64,000 nucleotides of DNA from Symbiodinium natans (GCA_905221605.1 CAJNDS010002179.1:140001-204000); one strand, 5' to 3'; shown: positions 1 to 11,198, numbered from the stretch's first letter. Program-made: numbers and translations. Notes: a model not told the origin generated them from the sequence alone.

Positions 1-278
1 GGCTCCCGTGGCTCTTGAAAGCACATCGGGCAGAGGTCATTGCGGATTCCGCTGGACCTGCCATACTGTTCAGGGTTTAGGGTAAGCCCTAAGCCCATAG
101 GGCTTAGGGCTTAGCGTTAGGCTCGAAAGAAGAGCCCTCAGACCCTAAACCCATTAAGGTTTAGGGTTCAGGGTTCAGGGTTTAGGATCCTTCAATGTTA
201 CCATCGACTGGGGTTTCCGGCCTTGTGGGTTGCGGGGGATGCAGGACATAGTTCTTGGCATGCTGTATCCCTAAGAAA

Positions 279-396
279 AATTCAACAGACCCCAAACTCA
301 TACCCCTTTACCTATCAAAAGGAGAGCTTAAGAAAGGATTTTACCATAACCCTTTTTTTCTTTTAAGGGTATGCCCACGGGGTATGTTGAATATTT
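279..396. mobile_element. introner IE-15
   Basis: TTCAACAGACCCCAAACTCA ... GCCCACGGGGTATGTTGAA. Confidence 0.65.
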
Positions 397-489
397 CGAG
401 GATGTGAGCAGCGTCTTGAAGCCTCTGTCGCCTCGCTCTCGGGAATTTAGGGTTAGGGTTTAGGGTTTTTGTGCCACCCGCTTAGCAGC

Positions 490-857
490 AGGGTTTAGGG
501 TTTAGGGTTTAGGGTTTAGGGTTTAGGGTTTAGGGTTTAGGGTTTAGGGTTCCCTCAAAGCGCTTGAATGCTCGATGGGGATGGAGGTGCGACTCCCAAC
601 TTGTACTTTCAGCTTCTGGGCATTTAGTATCTTCGGCACCGAGGCCCTACCTAGAGAACCCAAAGCCCATAAACTCTGCATGCTCTCTACTCTCCTCAAC
701 AAGGGATTTCAGTAGGGAAATTTTAGGTATAACCCTGAACAAAGCTAGCCCTAAACCCTAAACCCTAAACCCTAAACCCTAAACCCTAAACCCTAAACCC
801 TAAACCCTAAACCCTAAACCCTAAACCCTAAACCCTAAACCCTAAACCCTAAACCCT
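490..857. repeat. convergent telomere arrays
   Basis: TTTAGGG array 490-551 and CCCTAAA array 749-857 around a 190-base spacer. Confidence 0.9.
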
Positions 858-865
858 GAACCGTA

Positions 866-1067
866 GCTGCGTGCCGCCTGCACCACATAATCAGGTTGTG
901 CCGGCGCCCCTGGGTGATCGGCTGGGCCTTGTGGAGCTCCTGAGCCAATCTTAAGAGACAATCGGGGGGTTATAGGGTTTTTTGGAGTTGTTTCATGTAC
1001 ATTGCTTGTTTAGAGGGGTAATGGGGGGTCTGGACTTTTTTAGTAGTTTTTTGCTTTGTTTTTTGTT

Positions 1068-1120
<53 letters not shown>

Positions 1121-4100
1121 GTGGGATTTGTAGGGTTTGCAATGCTCGTGGGCCTTAAGGCCATGAGCCGGCAACCGAAAAGCAACGGCTTTTAGGGTTT
1201 AGGGTTTAGGGCCCATTCAGATCTCTAGCACGTGCCCGTTCAGATCTCTTTGAACCCCCTGCTCTCAAAGCAAAACTGCACCACGTCTCCATCCTAAAGC
1301 CCGCCTACATCTCGAAGACCAAGCTTCCATGAATACATCCCCAATTATCTGTACTTCCCTTAGAACCTCACTTAAACAATATCTTTGATATTCCTTTGGT
1401 TTATATAAATAAAGCAATAATTCCTAGGGGAAATATAGCTACAGCCACCTGGAACTCTCGCAAAGCCTTTGGCAAACCCTCAACAGCCCTGAAGCTCCAG
1501 CCTACCAAAAAAGCCCAGAAACCGAAAAGCCCAGAAACCGAATTAAAGCCACTGAAAGGAAAACAAAAGCCGTTTAACTTTATGCTCAAAAAACAAAAGC
1601 CCGTTTAACTTGATAAGCTTTCATTCAAGAGAGACCCCCTTTTAAAACGATAAACAAAATAAGCCCTAGACCCTAAACCCTGCAGGAGGGCGGTCCAGGC
1701 CCGCATGCAGGACACCGTGCCCGCGTTTGAGAGAGACCTCCAGCAGAGGCTTTCTGAGAGGGTCTGGAGGCGTTGGCTTTCACTGGTGGTTTAGGGTTTA
1801 GGGTTAGGGTTTAGGATTTAGGGTTTATAGGGTTTGGGGTTTGGGGTTTAGGGTTATTCTGCGCATTTTTAATAGGGGTTCTAATAAGGGGGGGGGGGGG
1901 CTATAATCCCTATGAAGGACTGTAAGTATAAGGGGGAACATCACAAGCTTTCACCCAGCAGTAGGTTTGCGGTTTGAAGGGCCAAGGCATGTTGTTAGGG
2001 ATGTTTAGGGATTAGGGTTTCTTCTTGCAGTGTGCCGAAAACTTAGCAAAAGATGAACGGAGCTAACTGGGGACTGTCATTGGGACGAGGGCTTTGGGAA
2101 GGATCACTTGGCAGGAACTGCGGATGAATTGGGCTTAGGCCGTGCCGGAGAGAAGCGAAAGGGAAGCAAAGGGACGGGTAGGACAGCAGTTCTTCAGCTA
2201 GTATACGAACGCAGTGCATCGTACTGAGGCACCTAAACCCGAAACCCGAAACCCTAAACCCTAAACCCGAAACCCTAAACCCGAAACCCGAAACCCTAAA
2301 CCCTAAACCCTAAACCCTAAACCCTAAACCAGTCTTTTGACCTCGGGTTGGACCTCGAGAGCCTCGGTCTCCTCCCGAGTGGCCAAGCCATAGAACGCCA
2401 CTTGGCCACCTGACAGTGGAGCAAAGGTAGGGTTTAGGGTTTAGGGTTTAGGGTTTAGGGTTTAGGGTTTAGGGTTTAGGGTTTAGGGTTTAGGGTTTAG
2501 GGTTTAGGGTTTAGGGTTTAGGGTTTAGGGTTTAGGGTTTAGGGTTTAGCTTTTTGGGTCCCCCTGTCTAGCACGGCACCCCTAAAGCAAGGATCCCCAA
2601 AGAAGGGGCCCTAACTTAGAGAAATGTCCATTTGCTGGAACCACCCTAGTGGCCAGTACCAACAGTGTCGATTCAATAGGGGTCTCCATTGGGATGTTCC
2701 CCCTTATACTAACAGCTCCTTAATAGGGATTGTCATAGGGGGTACCATAATCCCTATGAAGGACTGCTAGTCTCAGGGGGAATGTCCCAAGGTCTACACC
2801 TTACCCCTTCAAAAGATGCCTGTTTCAAGAGCAGGTGCTCACTCTACTGAACTTGGAACCCTCGCAAAAATCAACTGAATTTCTTAGGTATTAGGAATCA
2901 GAGTACCTAAAAATAAACAATAAACATAATAATAATATTAATAATAATAATAATTCCCAAGAATTCCTGAGTTCAGGTGCCTTCCCAAGTTCCGCCGATG
3001 TTCACGTTCAAGGTGACCTCGGCGTTGTCGTAGTGCATGGCTAACCTTGGACCATGCGGAGCACGGAAACGAAAAAAGCTTGCGTTGCGATTCAGCTGGC
3101 CCAGCGCTTAACAGCCTATGCAAGGACGGCCCCTCAAATTTTGAAGTAGGCATACAGCCCTTGCCACAATTGTGAGCCCTAGTTCTGCCAAGCCTGTTTG
3201 CCAACTGCGTTGAAGTGCGGATGCTCTGCAAGCTCTCCCTGTTTCTTTCTAGAAGCTATGGGGAGGGTGCGAGATGCACACCCCCAGCCAAGTCTTAGCG
3301 ACCTGACCCGGGTAAGGCACAGGTTCGTTGCTCCCTACTCTCGAGTAGCAATCCCGGTCGCCCAACTCGCCCACCCTCACACACGTCGAGTTGCCGCGGT
3401 GCTCTACGAGCCTGATCTGCGATCAGGCTGGACCTCCCTTGCCTAGAAGCCAAAAACCGAAAACCTGTTCGCACATTCAACACCGCTCTCAATCTGTCTC
3501 TCGCTGTCTCGCCCTCTCTCTCTGTCTCTGTATCTATCAAGAAACATATATATATATATATAGTATACATAGATAAAAAGAGATATGTGTATGCAATGTA
3601 TCATGCAATATGTATGTATATATATATATATACATACATATGTATGTATATATGTATCTATCTATATATATATATATGTATATATCTGCATATTAACACA
3701 CACAGTTGCTATAGTTTGCTTGCATTGTCGCTCACTGTGCAGCCTCACGGGACTCCCGATCACCATCCTTCTCGGCGTCGTAGAGGACGGTAAATGCGCG
3801 GTAGGAGTCCAACCTGTTCCGAGATGCTGGAGTTTCGGGTTTAGTGTTTTGGGGTGTCGCAACTACACCAGTTCCAACGACTGTTGTCATTTTGACATAT
3901 AAGGCTTCAGGTCTAGGGTACTTCTTCTTAACCGACATGAAGATTCAGATTTCCGACACCTGTTCGGAAGAATCGAACCAAGCGACGTCTCACAAAATGC
4001 CGGCAAGAGCTTCCTCGCAATGACATCCTTGGCAGGTCCAAGCATCATAAACGGCAGCAACTAAAGCTGGCCGAACTTAAAAAAACAAACGAAGGAAAGT

Positions 4101-6709
4101 GACAATTGGTCTTGCTTTTGGTTGGGGTAGCGGGGCTTGGGGACCAAATCGACCCCGAAATTGGGATCATATATCCTCTATACCATAACTCCAGGCTTTG
4201 ATATGTTTACTTCTCACAATGATGGATCCCTTTGGGGGGTTACTATCTTAAGAGGCAAGGCGGCCCTACTATTTAGGGTTTAGGGTTCAGGCTTGGACCA
4301 TGATTTTGAGAACTGTACGTACGGGCTGCGAGTTTAAATCTCAATGACTGCCGCTAGCCCCCCGCCACACTTTACACTAAACCCTAAACCCTAAACCCTA
4401 AACCCTAAACCCTAAACCCTAAACCCTAAACCCCTCTGCAGCACCGACCCGACCGAAGCCTTCGAACTCTAAACCCTTTTGAACTCAAAACCCTAACCCC
4501 TAAACCCTGCCAGAGCTCAGGGGCTTCAGTGCTCAAAGGGGGGCGGGGGGTTTAGGGTTTAGGGTTTAGGGTTTAGGGTTTAGGGTTTAGGGTTTAGGGT
4601 TTAGGCCTTCAGTGCTTAAAGGGGGGGGTGGGTGGAGTCCCAGGCACCACGTGCTGGAAGATGAAGGGGTCCAGCAGCTCTGCACAGAAGCCCAGTTCCG
4701 ACATGATGATGCCGTAGCCTAGGAGTCGGTCGTTAACCTGCATAGGGTCTAGGGTTTAGGGTTTAGGGTTTAGGGGTTTAGGGGTTTAGGGCTTCGAGCT
4801 TGGGGTTTAGGCTTTAAGTTTCAAAACCCTAAGGTTCTCTAAGCCAAACCGGCTACAAGAGTTAGGGGTTTCAGAAGGTATCTTTGGTGAGCGCACGTCG
4901 AGTTCCTGAAGAATGTTGAGAGTGTCTGTGGGTTGTTCTTTCACCCTAAACCCTAATCCCTAAACCCTAAACCCTGAACCCGAATCTATCCGGAACCTCA
5001 GCTCCCGCGAAACTTTGGAGTTTTCCAAGGCTTAAGGGGGGTTTAGGTTTAGGGTTAAGGTTCAGGGACTGCGGACTACATGCTGATAGAGTTTTAAGAG
5101 TTGAGGGATTAAGGCTTGATACTGCCACATAGTCTCGATTCCGAAAAAACATCCTGCAGATTTCCCCAAACTATACTAAACCCTACTAAACGCTAAACCC
5201 TAAACCCTAGACCCTAAACCCAAAACCCAAAACCCTAAATCCTAAACCCTAAACCCAGATCCGGAAGTGCCCCGCTTCGCGCGACGGCCTGGACACGACG
5301 GTGTTGCGGTGCGCAAGCAGATCCTGGCGCCCCTAACGAGACCTGTATGGAACCCTGGGGCTAGCCCTAAACCCTTTTTTTTGCCCTAAACCCTAAACCC
5401 TAAACCCTAAACCCTAAACCCTAAACCCTAAACCCTAAACCCTAACCCTAAACCCTAAACCCTAAACCCTAAACCCTAAACCCTAAACCCTAAACCATTG
5501 CCGAGTTGCGATTCATGGTGTTGGGTGCCGAACGCGGCAAACCCGAGGACTGGAAGTGACCAAGCTCGGCCTCAAGATTTGGGGTTTGCGGTCTTTAAGG
5601 CTTGGTTAGGGTTTAGGGTTTAGGGTTTAGGGTTTAGGGTTTAGGGTTTAGGGTTTACGGTTTAGGGCTTAGGGTTTAGGGTTTAGGGTTTAGGGTTTAG
5701 GGATGTTTCCGGTTTAGGTACTGGCTATATTCTTCTCCTGAGAGCTTTATTGATGGGTGATTTGGTAGCTCGTTTTTTTTAGGATGCGGGGGTCTGTGCG
5801 TAGCTTTTTTTTTAATCTAGACGGCCCTCATTGTGAACTGTAAAGGTTCTTCGTCGAAGTCGGGGTCTAGGCACTTGAGAAACCCGAAGCCTACGCAGTT
5901 GTTTGTAGGCTCTGACTCTAAAGCCCCCGCTCGTAGATACACAAGTTCTTACCCTAAAGCCCCCTTGAAGGATTCTTAGATAAGCTCGTAGAAACACATG
6001 TTTTTTTTTGGGGGGGGTTTTAAGATCGGGGTCTTTTTCGACTCAGGGGTGTAGCTTGTGTTTTCCATGGTGGGGGGGTTAACGAAAAAAAGGTACTCCT
6101 AATAAAGCCCCCCAAAATACTAGGACTCCCTTATAGTAAGGAGCCCAAGAAGGTATCCCCCTATGTTCGGAAGCCTTTCCATGTCGGAACATGGAGGACT
6201 TGTGGAAGAAGCCCATGCTGTGATGTCAAGAGCATGTGCTTCTCTGGTGGTTGTACCTTGGACCCTGAAGGTTCTACCCTTGGGTTTTTGGGTGACCCTT
6301 CTTAAAGATCGTTAATGTTTAGGGGAATTTTAAGGTGAACAACCTTAGGGGAACGAGTCTTAATCCCTTGCCCTTCTGTGGTGTCCGCGCTAAACCCAAA
6401 AACGACGAAAGAACTCCACCTCACTGAAACTCTTCAAGTGTTAGAACTGGGCACCAGACTTGGTTTAGGGTTGGATGTAGGGTTTAGGGTTTCGACTCTC
6501 ACACTCGCACACGGCCGGCAAGGCATCGGTTGGCAGGTTTAGGGTTTAGGTTTAGGGCTTAGGGTTTAGGGTTTCGGGTTTCTGGGTCTCGGGTTTCGGA
6601 AAGTTCCGGCACTTCCCCCAACCCCCACGCAGACCTCCAGCCGGTCGCAAAATGCTTCAGTGAAGACCGGGAAAGTCCAAAGCCCGGGCCGTAGCCTCGC
6701 ACAGCTCTG
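866..6709 (-). CDS. 2-oxoglutarate/Fe(II)-dependent oxygenase (lysyl/prolyl-hydroxylase-like), multi-exon
   Basis: Predicted Fe(II)/2-oxoglutarate oxygenase that hydroxylates an unknown substrate. Exons seen, N to C: about 6709-6640 (motif FPVFTEAFCDRL, typical N-terminal helix of this family), 5575-5496 (SGLPRSAPNTMNR, the R-P-N-x-M-N element), 4752-4640 (GYGIIMSELGF), 4050-3978 (ARKLLPAFCETS), 3813-3737 (LDSYRAFTVLYDAEKDGD, closing on a GTGAGC donor), 3090-2968 (LAMHYDNAEVTLNVNIGG, carrying the H-x-D iron ligands), 2427-2333 (GGQVAFYGL) and 949-866 (LHKAQPITQGRRHNLIMW, with the distal His and the 2-oxoglutarate-binding Arg). Motif order matches the family exactly. Introns hold introners (IE-10 at 2854) and telomere arrays; exon 5575-5496 ends where a GTTTAGGG array begins. 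Start and stop codons and a few joining exons were not identified. Open frames on the plus strand at 5256-5560 are probably shadows. Confidence 0.62.
1078..1118 (+). repeat. poly-G tract (about 40 G)
   Basis: Preceded by a T run. Similar tracts: 19758-19801, 41083-41110, 41142-41169, 53411-53436, 55112-55139, 63277-63301. Confidence 0.95.
1357..1440. mobile_element. introner IE-12
   Basis: CTTCCCTTAGAACCTCACTT ... ATTCCTAGGGGAAATATA. Confidence 0.65.
1681..1789 (+). CDS. orphan exon between opposed telomere repeats
   Basis: Thirty-six open codons (PAFERDLQQRLSERVWRRWL) flanked by CCCTAAA on the left and TTTAGGG on the right. The minus strand is also open. It lies within the span of the oxygenase gene, so it may be an antisense artefact or an unplaced oxygenase exon. 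Confidence 0.25.
1870..1947. mobile_element. introner IE-2, 3' half
   Basis: AAGGACTGT(A)AGTATAAGGGGGAACAT end present; left half replaced by a G-run. Confidence 0.55.
2232..2549. repeat. telomere arrays flanking an oxygenase exon
   Basis: CCCTAAA/CCCGAAA 2232-2331 and TTTAGGG 2428-2549, with the 95-base exon between. Confidence 0.9.
2688..2791. mobile_element. introner IE-2, full
   Basis: Near-perfect palindrome with termini GGGATGTTCCCCCTTATACT and its complement. Confidence 0.75.
2854..2968 (-). mobile_element. introner IE-10 (oxygenase intron)
   Basis: ACTGAACTTGGAACCCTCGC ... TTCCCAAGAATTCCTGAG, with an AAT/ATA core. Confidence 0.68.
4376..4606. repeat. telomere arrays around a 117-base spacer
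   Basis: CCCTAAA 4376-4431 and TTTAGGG 4549-4604. Confidence 0.9.
5366..5702. repeat. telomere arrays flanking an oxygenase exon
   Basis: CCCTAAA 5366-5495 (one CCCTAA slip) and TTTAGGG 5604-5702. Confidence 0.9.
6268..6384. mobile_element. introner IE-8
   Basis: AAGGTTCTACCCTTGGGTTT ... GGGGAACGAGTCTTAATCCC. Confidence 0.6.
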
Positions 6710-7382
6710 CAGACTTCCCAAAAAAAAGAAGGGTTTAACCCTGATAAACCCTACAAGACCTATTTGAACACATAAACCCTGTAAAGCACTAAACTGTTTA
6801 AGCCCCTGGACCTTAGTACGGAATGAGGGAATGATGGCCCTATGTATACGCTTCTATAGGGCCCAAATTCTCTCCTTCCCTACTAACATCCATCATCCCC
6901 CCGAGCAATTTTTTACGAAGTTTGCTGGAGATTCTGATCCAAAGAACAGCCCCGAAGCTGCTCAGCTCTGCCTTAGGGGTTTAGGGTTTAGGGTTTAGGG
7001 TTTAGGGTCTACGCCAGGCCTGTGACTACTTTGGGTGGGAGTCCGATCCCAAATTGAAGGTGCTGCAACCTAACAGTTTGTAGGATTCGGGGCAGCAGGC
7101 AAAGTCTCAAACCCCAAAGAACCCGGATAACCCTATAAGAAGACATATACACCTTACAAGCCTTATAAACCCTATAAACCCTATAAACCCTTTTAACCCT
7201 AGAAACCCTATAACCCCTACGAAGCCTTAAACGATACCAAGGAGCTCCTGCAGGAGCTTCCGCGCCTTCAGCCGCCCGGCCGCACCAGCACCTGGCTTCC
7301 TCAGACCGCCCTTAGGGGGAGGGCTTAGTGTTCTTAAGGGAGGGGATTCAAGGGGGATTAGGGTTTAGGGTTTAGGGTGTAG

Positions 7383-7500
7383 GGTACCTAAGGGAGGGGG
7401 ATTCAAGGGGGGTAGGTACCTAGGGATCCTTAGGTAGCCTTTGGGGGACGTGGGAAGTATAAGGGAACCTTGGGTTGCAAACCCCCCCCCCCCCTCCCTG
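7383..7500. mobile_element. introner IE-16
   Basis: ACCTAAGGGAGGGGGATTCA ... AACCTTGGGTTGCAAACCCC. Confidence 0.55.
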
Positions 7501-8346
7501 AAGAACACCACAGTTTAGGGTTTAGGGTTTAGGGTTTAGGGTTGCAAAACCTGCCCCCTCCCTTAGTGTGGTGTTGAGGATTTGGGGTTGAAGGGTAATG
7601 GTTGGTGCTGAGAGTTTAAGGGCTTCAAGGCTACGCAGGATATGGGACCCCTAAACCCTAAACCCTAAACCGTTTCGAATCCCTAAAAAGAGTCGTGTAG
7701 AAGCTGTCACCGCACTGAAAAACCACAGCATAATTAACGTGCCATCTCCCAGGGTCGACTTCGAGGAGTACTTGTAATCATAGGGTTTAGGGTTTAGGGT
7801 TTAGGGACGCTCTAAACACCCGAGTCCAAAACCACCCGTTTCGCGGCAATCCGCGAAACCCACCGCGATTATGAGAAGTAGAGGCTAGCTAGCAGGCCAT
7901 CAGCTGCTTAATTCCCTCATGGAAGAAGCCCAATTTTTGCAGCAGGCTTGCATGCAAGTGGGTCCTGGCTTACCCTAAGCCCTCAGACCAGAAGCCAGGA
8001 GTCGAACCGGCAATCTGACTCCGAAGCTTTTCCCTGAAAAGAAAACAGAACTTTAGACTTTTTGGGGGTTTAGGGCAAGGGTTTATGACTGGAGGGTTTT
8101 GGGACTTGAGATTTTTTACGGTGTAAGGCTTGCCAGCACAGTAGCTGCAGCTCCTCCACCATCTCTCGGAAGCCTTCCTCGGCTTCGCACGGAATTTCCG
8201 CGAGTGAAACGTGACCTTACGGTAGCAAGTTGGGCATCGATGTCCTTCGTGCGGCTGGTGCAGACTGGAGGTTTCGGTATGCATCCGTTGAGGCGGTCGC
8301 CATCAATGCTATACTGACCCTTACCCAGGTTCTTGCAACCAACATG

Positions 8347-8450
8347 GGGGTTTACGATTTTAGGGGTACCTTATTGGCATCCTTATTACAAAGGGGATCC
8401 TACTATTGGGGGTCTACATTCGAGAGGTCCCTTATGATCGTAAACCCTTC
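8347..8450. mobile_element. introner IE-7
   Basis: GGGGGTTTACGATTTTAGGGG ... TCGTAAACCC palindrome. Confidence 0.65.
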
Positions 8451-9327
8451 ACATGACCTCCCCTTTAATTCGGCGGCGGGTCGTCCAAGAAGCTCGGGGC
8501 ATCCAATCGGTACACCTCGGGGTGGAGGGGCTGATAGTCCTGGCGCAAATTGCAGGCTTCGACTGTCAACAATCACAAGGGTTTTCGGGGCTTTGTAGGG
8601 GAGAACGATCGGAATTACTCTAAACCCTAAACCCTAAGCGGCCCTTTTTGCTCTAAACCCTGAATCCCAAGAGAACGATCGGAATTCGGCCTGTCCCGAA
8701 AAAAAGTGTGGGAGGCGTAAACAGTGTGGGAGGCGTGCCAAGCTACCCGCCTCCTAGCATGGCTATCACCAGGCAACTCCTGGGGAAAAAAAAGTTCAAG
8801 AGGGACCCACTTCGCGGCATACCCCCTTCTGCAATCCCAATAGAAACCCTACATACACCTCATATAAACCCTATATAAAAAACCTATATAAACCCTACAC
8901 AACTCCTATATAAATTCTATATAAACATTCTATAAACCACGATAAAGGCCCTGAGTGAAGCATCGCAATCGCCGCATCTGGGCCTGCGCGATACGGCTCG
9001 CTCGCTCTGCCGACTTTGCGGGCGCCTGGAGTCGCTCCTGTCATCGGGGAGTTGGTGTAGGTTTGGGGTTTGGGGTTTGGGGTCTGGGGTCTGGGGTCTG
9101 GGGTTTGGGGTTCAGGGTTTAAGGTTTGGGGTTTACTCGGCGCTATCTCTGAGTCTGAGCCGGGGTTTGGGGTTTAGGGTCTATGGTCTAAGGTTGGGGG
9201 GTTTAGGGTTCAGGGTGTGTATGCCCGAGAGTGCACTTTCTCTTAGTTGCTGAGCTCACAAGCCCCCCAAAACACGCAAAGTGTAAGGCGTACTCGTTAA
9301 GCTACTAAGTTCTTTGCAAGGCGCTGT

Positions 9328-9434
9328 TTGGGATGTTCCCCCTTATACGAACATTCCTTAAAAGGTATTCTAGTACCCCCTAGAATGATAATCCCGATTA
9401 AGGACTGTTAGTATAAGGGGGAACATCCCAAGAT
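9328..9434. mobile_element. introner IE-2, full
   Basis: Same palindrome; termini GGGATGTTCCCCCTTATAC and GGGGGAACATCCC. Confidence 0.75.
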
Positions 9435-9540
9435 GGTATGTTCGAGGCTCATATGCTGACTGCCATGTGTTTTTTTATGTTTTGGTGTCCCCTGCTTCAG
9501 CTTGATCATAGTCGGAGGTATACATGGGGGTGGGGGACCC

Positions 9541-9800
9541 ATTCTTGAAAACCTTGTGGAAACAGGATGGACTACAACGCCAGCTTAAACAGAGGAACAC
9601 CTTGCTGGATGCCATCACTCTCGTGCCGGAAGCGTCTTGCTCAATCAAACCAGCCAGCTGCTGACTCCCCTGAAACCCTAAACCCTAAACGCTCATCTTG
9701 TACAAGGCCCACTCCTCCCTCTGGCGTCTCAGCTCTTCCAATATTGTCTGTGCCTGCCAACGAAAGCGAAAGAACATCGACATGTTCCTCAGCGTTGCGG
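9541..9800 (-). CDS. coiled-coil-like exon pair split by a 21-base telomeric intron
   Basis: Right-hand exon about 9795-9691 reads QTILEELRRQREEWALYKMS. Left-hand exon from 9669 reads SQQLAGLIEQDASG. Between them, 9690-9670, the minus strand is exactly two telomere units plus TTTCAG, starting GT and ending AG. Both exons are phase 0 at the junction; read through, the 21 bases would insert an in-frame TAG. The protein family is unknown; the first part is a charged helix. The gene continues beyond both ends but was not followed. The plus strand of 9541-9650 is also open, so strand rests on the shared frame across the insert. Confidence 0.45.
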
Positions 9801-9887
9801 GTTAAAGAGCTCCGGGGGAATAGGGTCAGCAGAATTCTGGACAGGCTGCGGCCGTTTCATGTGCGAGGTAACTCGAGATCAAGCCTA

Positions 9888-9990
9888 CACTGAACTTGGA
9901 ACCCTATAGTAAAATTTATATTTGTAGCTGTTTCTATTAGGAAATTACAGTGCCCAAAAACTGCAAAGTGTTCCCAAGAATCCTGAAGAC
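9888..9990 (-). mobile_element. introner IE-10
   Basis: CACTGAACTTGGAACCCTAT ... GTTCCCAAGAATCCTGAAG. Confidence 0.68.
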
Positions 9991-10122
9991 GCTGCCTCAG
10001 CACCTAGATCCCTGTGGTTAATCTTATATACAGCACACAAAATTTCAAAAAACATACCCAAGAATCTCGAAGAAGCTGCCTCCGCACCTAGTTCCCTGGG
10101 GTTAATCTTATATACAGCGCTG

Positions 10123-10425
10123 CCTCAGCACCAAGTTCCCGAAGGTCATCACCAAACTCCTTCAGGAAGGCCGCGTCGTCGCCGCTGTAGGTGAAATGCC
10201 TGCGCCAGGTCAGGACTCTAGCGACTCTGGCCCCTTTGGGGGGGGGTTTAGGGTTTAGGGTTTAGGGTTGAGGGTTGAGGGTTGAGGCCATTTCGAGCAC
10301 GACCTCGCTGCAAGAGCAGACCATGGTGCCCATGGACGACTGATCGAATCTGTACCCCCGAGTCCCGGATTTGAAGAGGGGCTCTCGAACAAAACTCGCG
10401 ACGCAAAGTGCGTTTGGATTCGTTA
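10123..10425 (-). CDS. unidentified exon pair with a telomere-repeat intron
   Basis: Exon about 10420-10287 (SFVREPLFKSGTRGYRFDQS) and exon about 10233-10123 (RRHFTYSGDDAAFLKEFGDD) are both open in one frame on the minus strand. They are separated by about 50 bases at 10238-10286 that are degenerate telomere repeat with a C-run. No family recognised. The left end of the second exon (codons for ELGAEAA) is echoed twice in the adjacent introner-containing DNA at 9988-10120. Confidence 0.45.
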
Positions 10426-10691
10426 ATCAGAAAACCAATGACGGAAGCGGCTGGTGGTCTACAGGTGCTTCTTGCAGGTGCATGCAAGCATCCGCATGTT
10501 TTTCTGGAACGTAAGGTCGCACCTACGTGTCAGGACCCTTCCTACAAGTTGCTACGTCAACAGCAGTAGCCCTTCACTTTCAAACTACCTCCAACTACCT
10601 ACGAGTAGAGAACAAAGCCGACTACACCAAACCGTCGTCGCGCCCCAACCGCTAGTCACTGTGGGCCCTGCAGGAGAACTGCAGCCACCAC

Positions 10692-11198
10692 TCAGGTCAT
10701 CCATGTACTTCCAAGCGCGAAGACTGAACACGCGAAAAATCTGGCGTTTGGGTCTCTCTGCGTCCAGGGGAATGAGTGCAGCCGAGACACCTCCCTACTG
10801 TGCGCACGAAGAAGTTGTGAGTCACTCGACATTCGCACATCCAATATCCTGAGCTGAACATGCTGAGGCCAATATGGGGGGGTTTCCAAAATTAGGGGGT
10901 TACCTTATCGGGGTCCTTATTATGAGGAATCCTATCTAGGCTGCCCAGAAACCTAGGCTTAAAAAGGGTGCCCTTTTTGCTTAAAGGGGTTTATAAGGGA
11001 ACCTAAAGCCCCCAAAAAGGGAATAAGGGTACTACTGGGCATCCTAGTATTTGGGGGGGTCTTTTCTTGGGGTCCCCTATTTTGAGCAGGCTCAACGTTT
11101 GATAGGGAAGTCGACCCCCCACATCTCGCAGTGTGCTTTGAAATCGCACAGCTTGGAAGCTGGAAGAGTCCTAGAGCTGGCAAAGCCGATGGTGGGGG
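10692..11198 (-). CDS. unidentified two-exon gene end
   Basis: Exon about 11198-11100 (LCDFKAHCEMWGVDFPIKR) and exon 10868-10692 (ILDVRMSSDSQLLRAHSREV, stop at 10692) on the minus strand. The intron is an IE-7 copy with an IE-1 copy inserted in its middle. Family unknown. A 132-codon plus-strand ORF over 10454-10852 overlaps and was judged less likely because it ignores the introner boundary. Confidence 0.35.
10938..11042. mobile_element. introner IE-1 nested in IE-7
   Basis: Full IE-1 copy lying inside an IE-7 copy whose halves are 10873-10937 and 11043-11098. Confidence 0.7.

Larger units (their letters stand above)
1..865. other. Repeat-rich end region with possible exons
   Basis: Holds degenerate telomere repeats (63-188), an IE-15 introner (279-396), a TTTAGGG array (490-551) and a CCCTAAA array (749-857). 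Open blocks 190-265 and 395-450 flank the introner and could be exons of either strand. Block 560-748 is open on both strands. No product assigned. Confidence 0.4.
6710..9540. other. Stretch with short exon-like blocks, strand unresolved
   Basis: Between introners IE-8 (6268), IE-16 (7383), IE-7 (8347) and IE-2 (9328) lie short open blocks: 7008-7081 (plus, YFGWESDPKLKVLQPNSL then TAG), 7673-7774 (plus, ends TAA), 8225-8340 and 8450-8582 (open on both strands) and 8943-9055 (both strands). 8845-8945 is a CTATATAAACC-like AT repeat and 9055-9215 is TTTGGGG/TTTAGGG mixture. I cannot assign a gene. Confidence 0.35.

Noticed and set aside
749-857. Regular repeat arrays as CRISPR
   Set aside because: The arrays are uninterrupted 7-base telomere units without spacers, in a eukaryotic setting.
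5256-5560. Plus-strand exon pair with stop TGA at about 5560
   Set aside because: The minus strand of 5496-5575 carries the R-P-N-x-M-N-type motif of the oxygenase and fits the ordered gene; the plus reading is likely a shadow.
10454-10852. 132-codon plus-strand ORF
   Set aside because: No recognisable motif, crosses a region better read as minus-strand exons, and length alone is weak evidence here.
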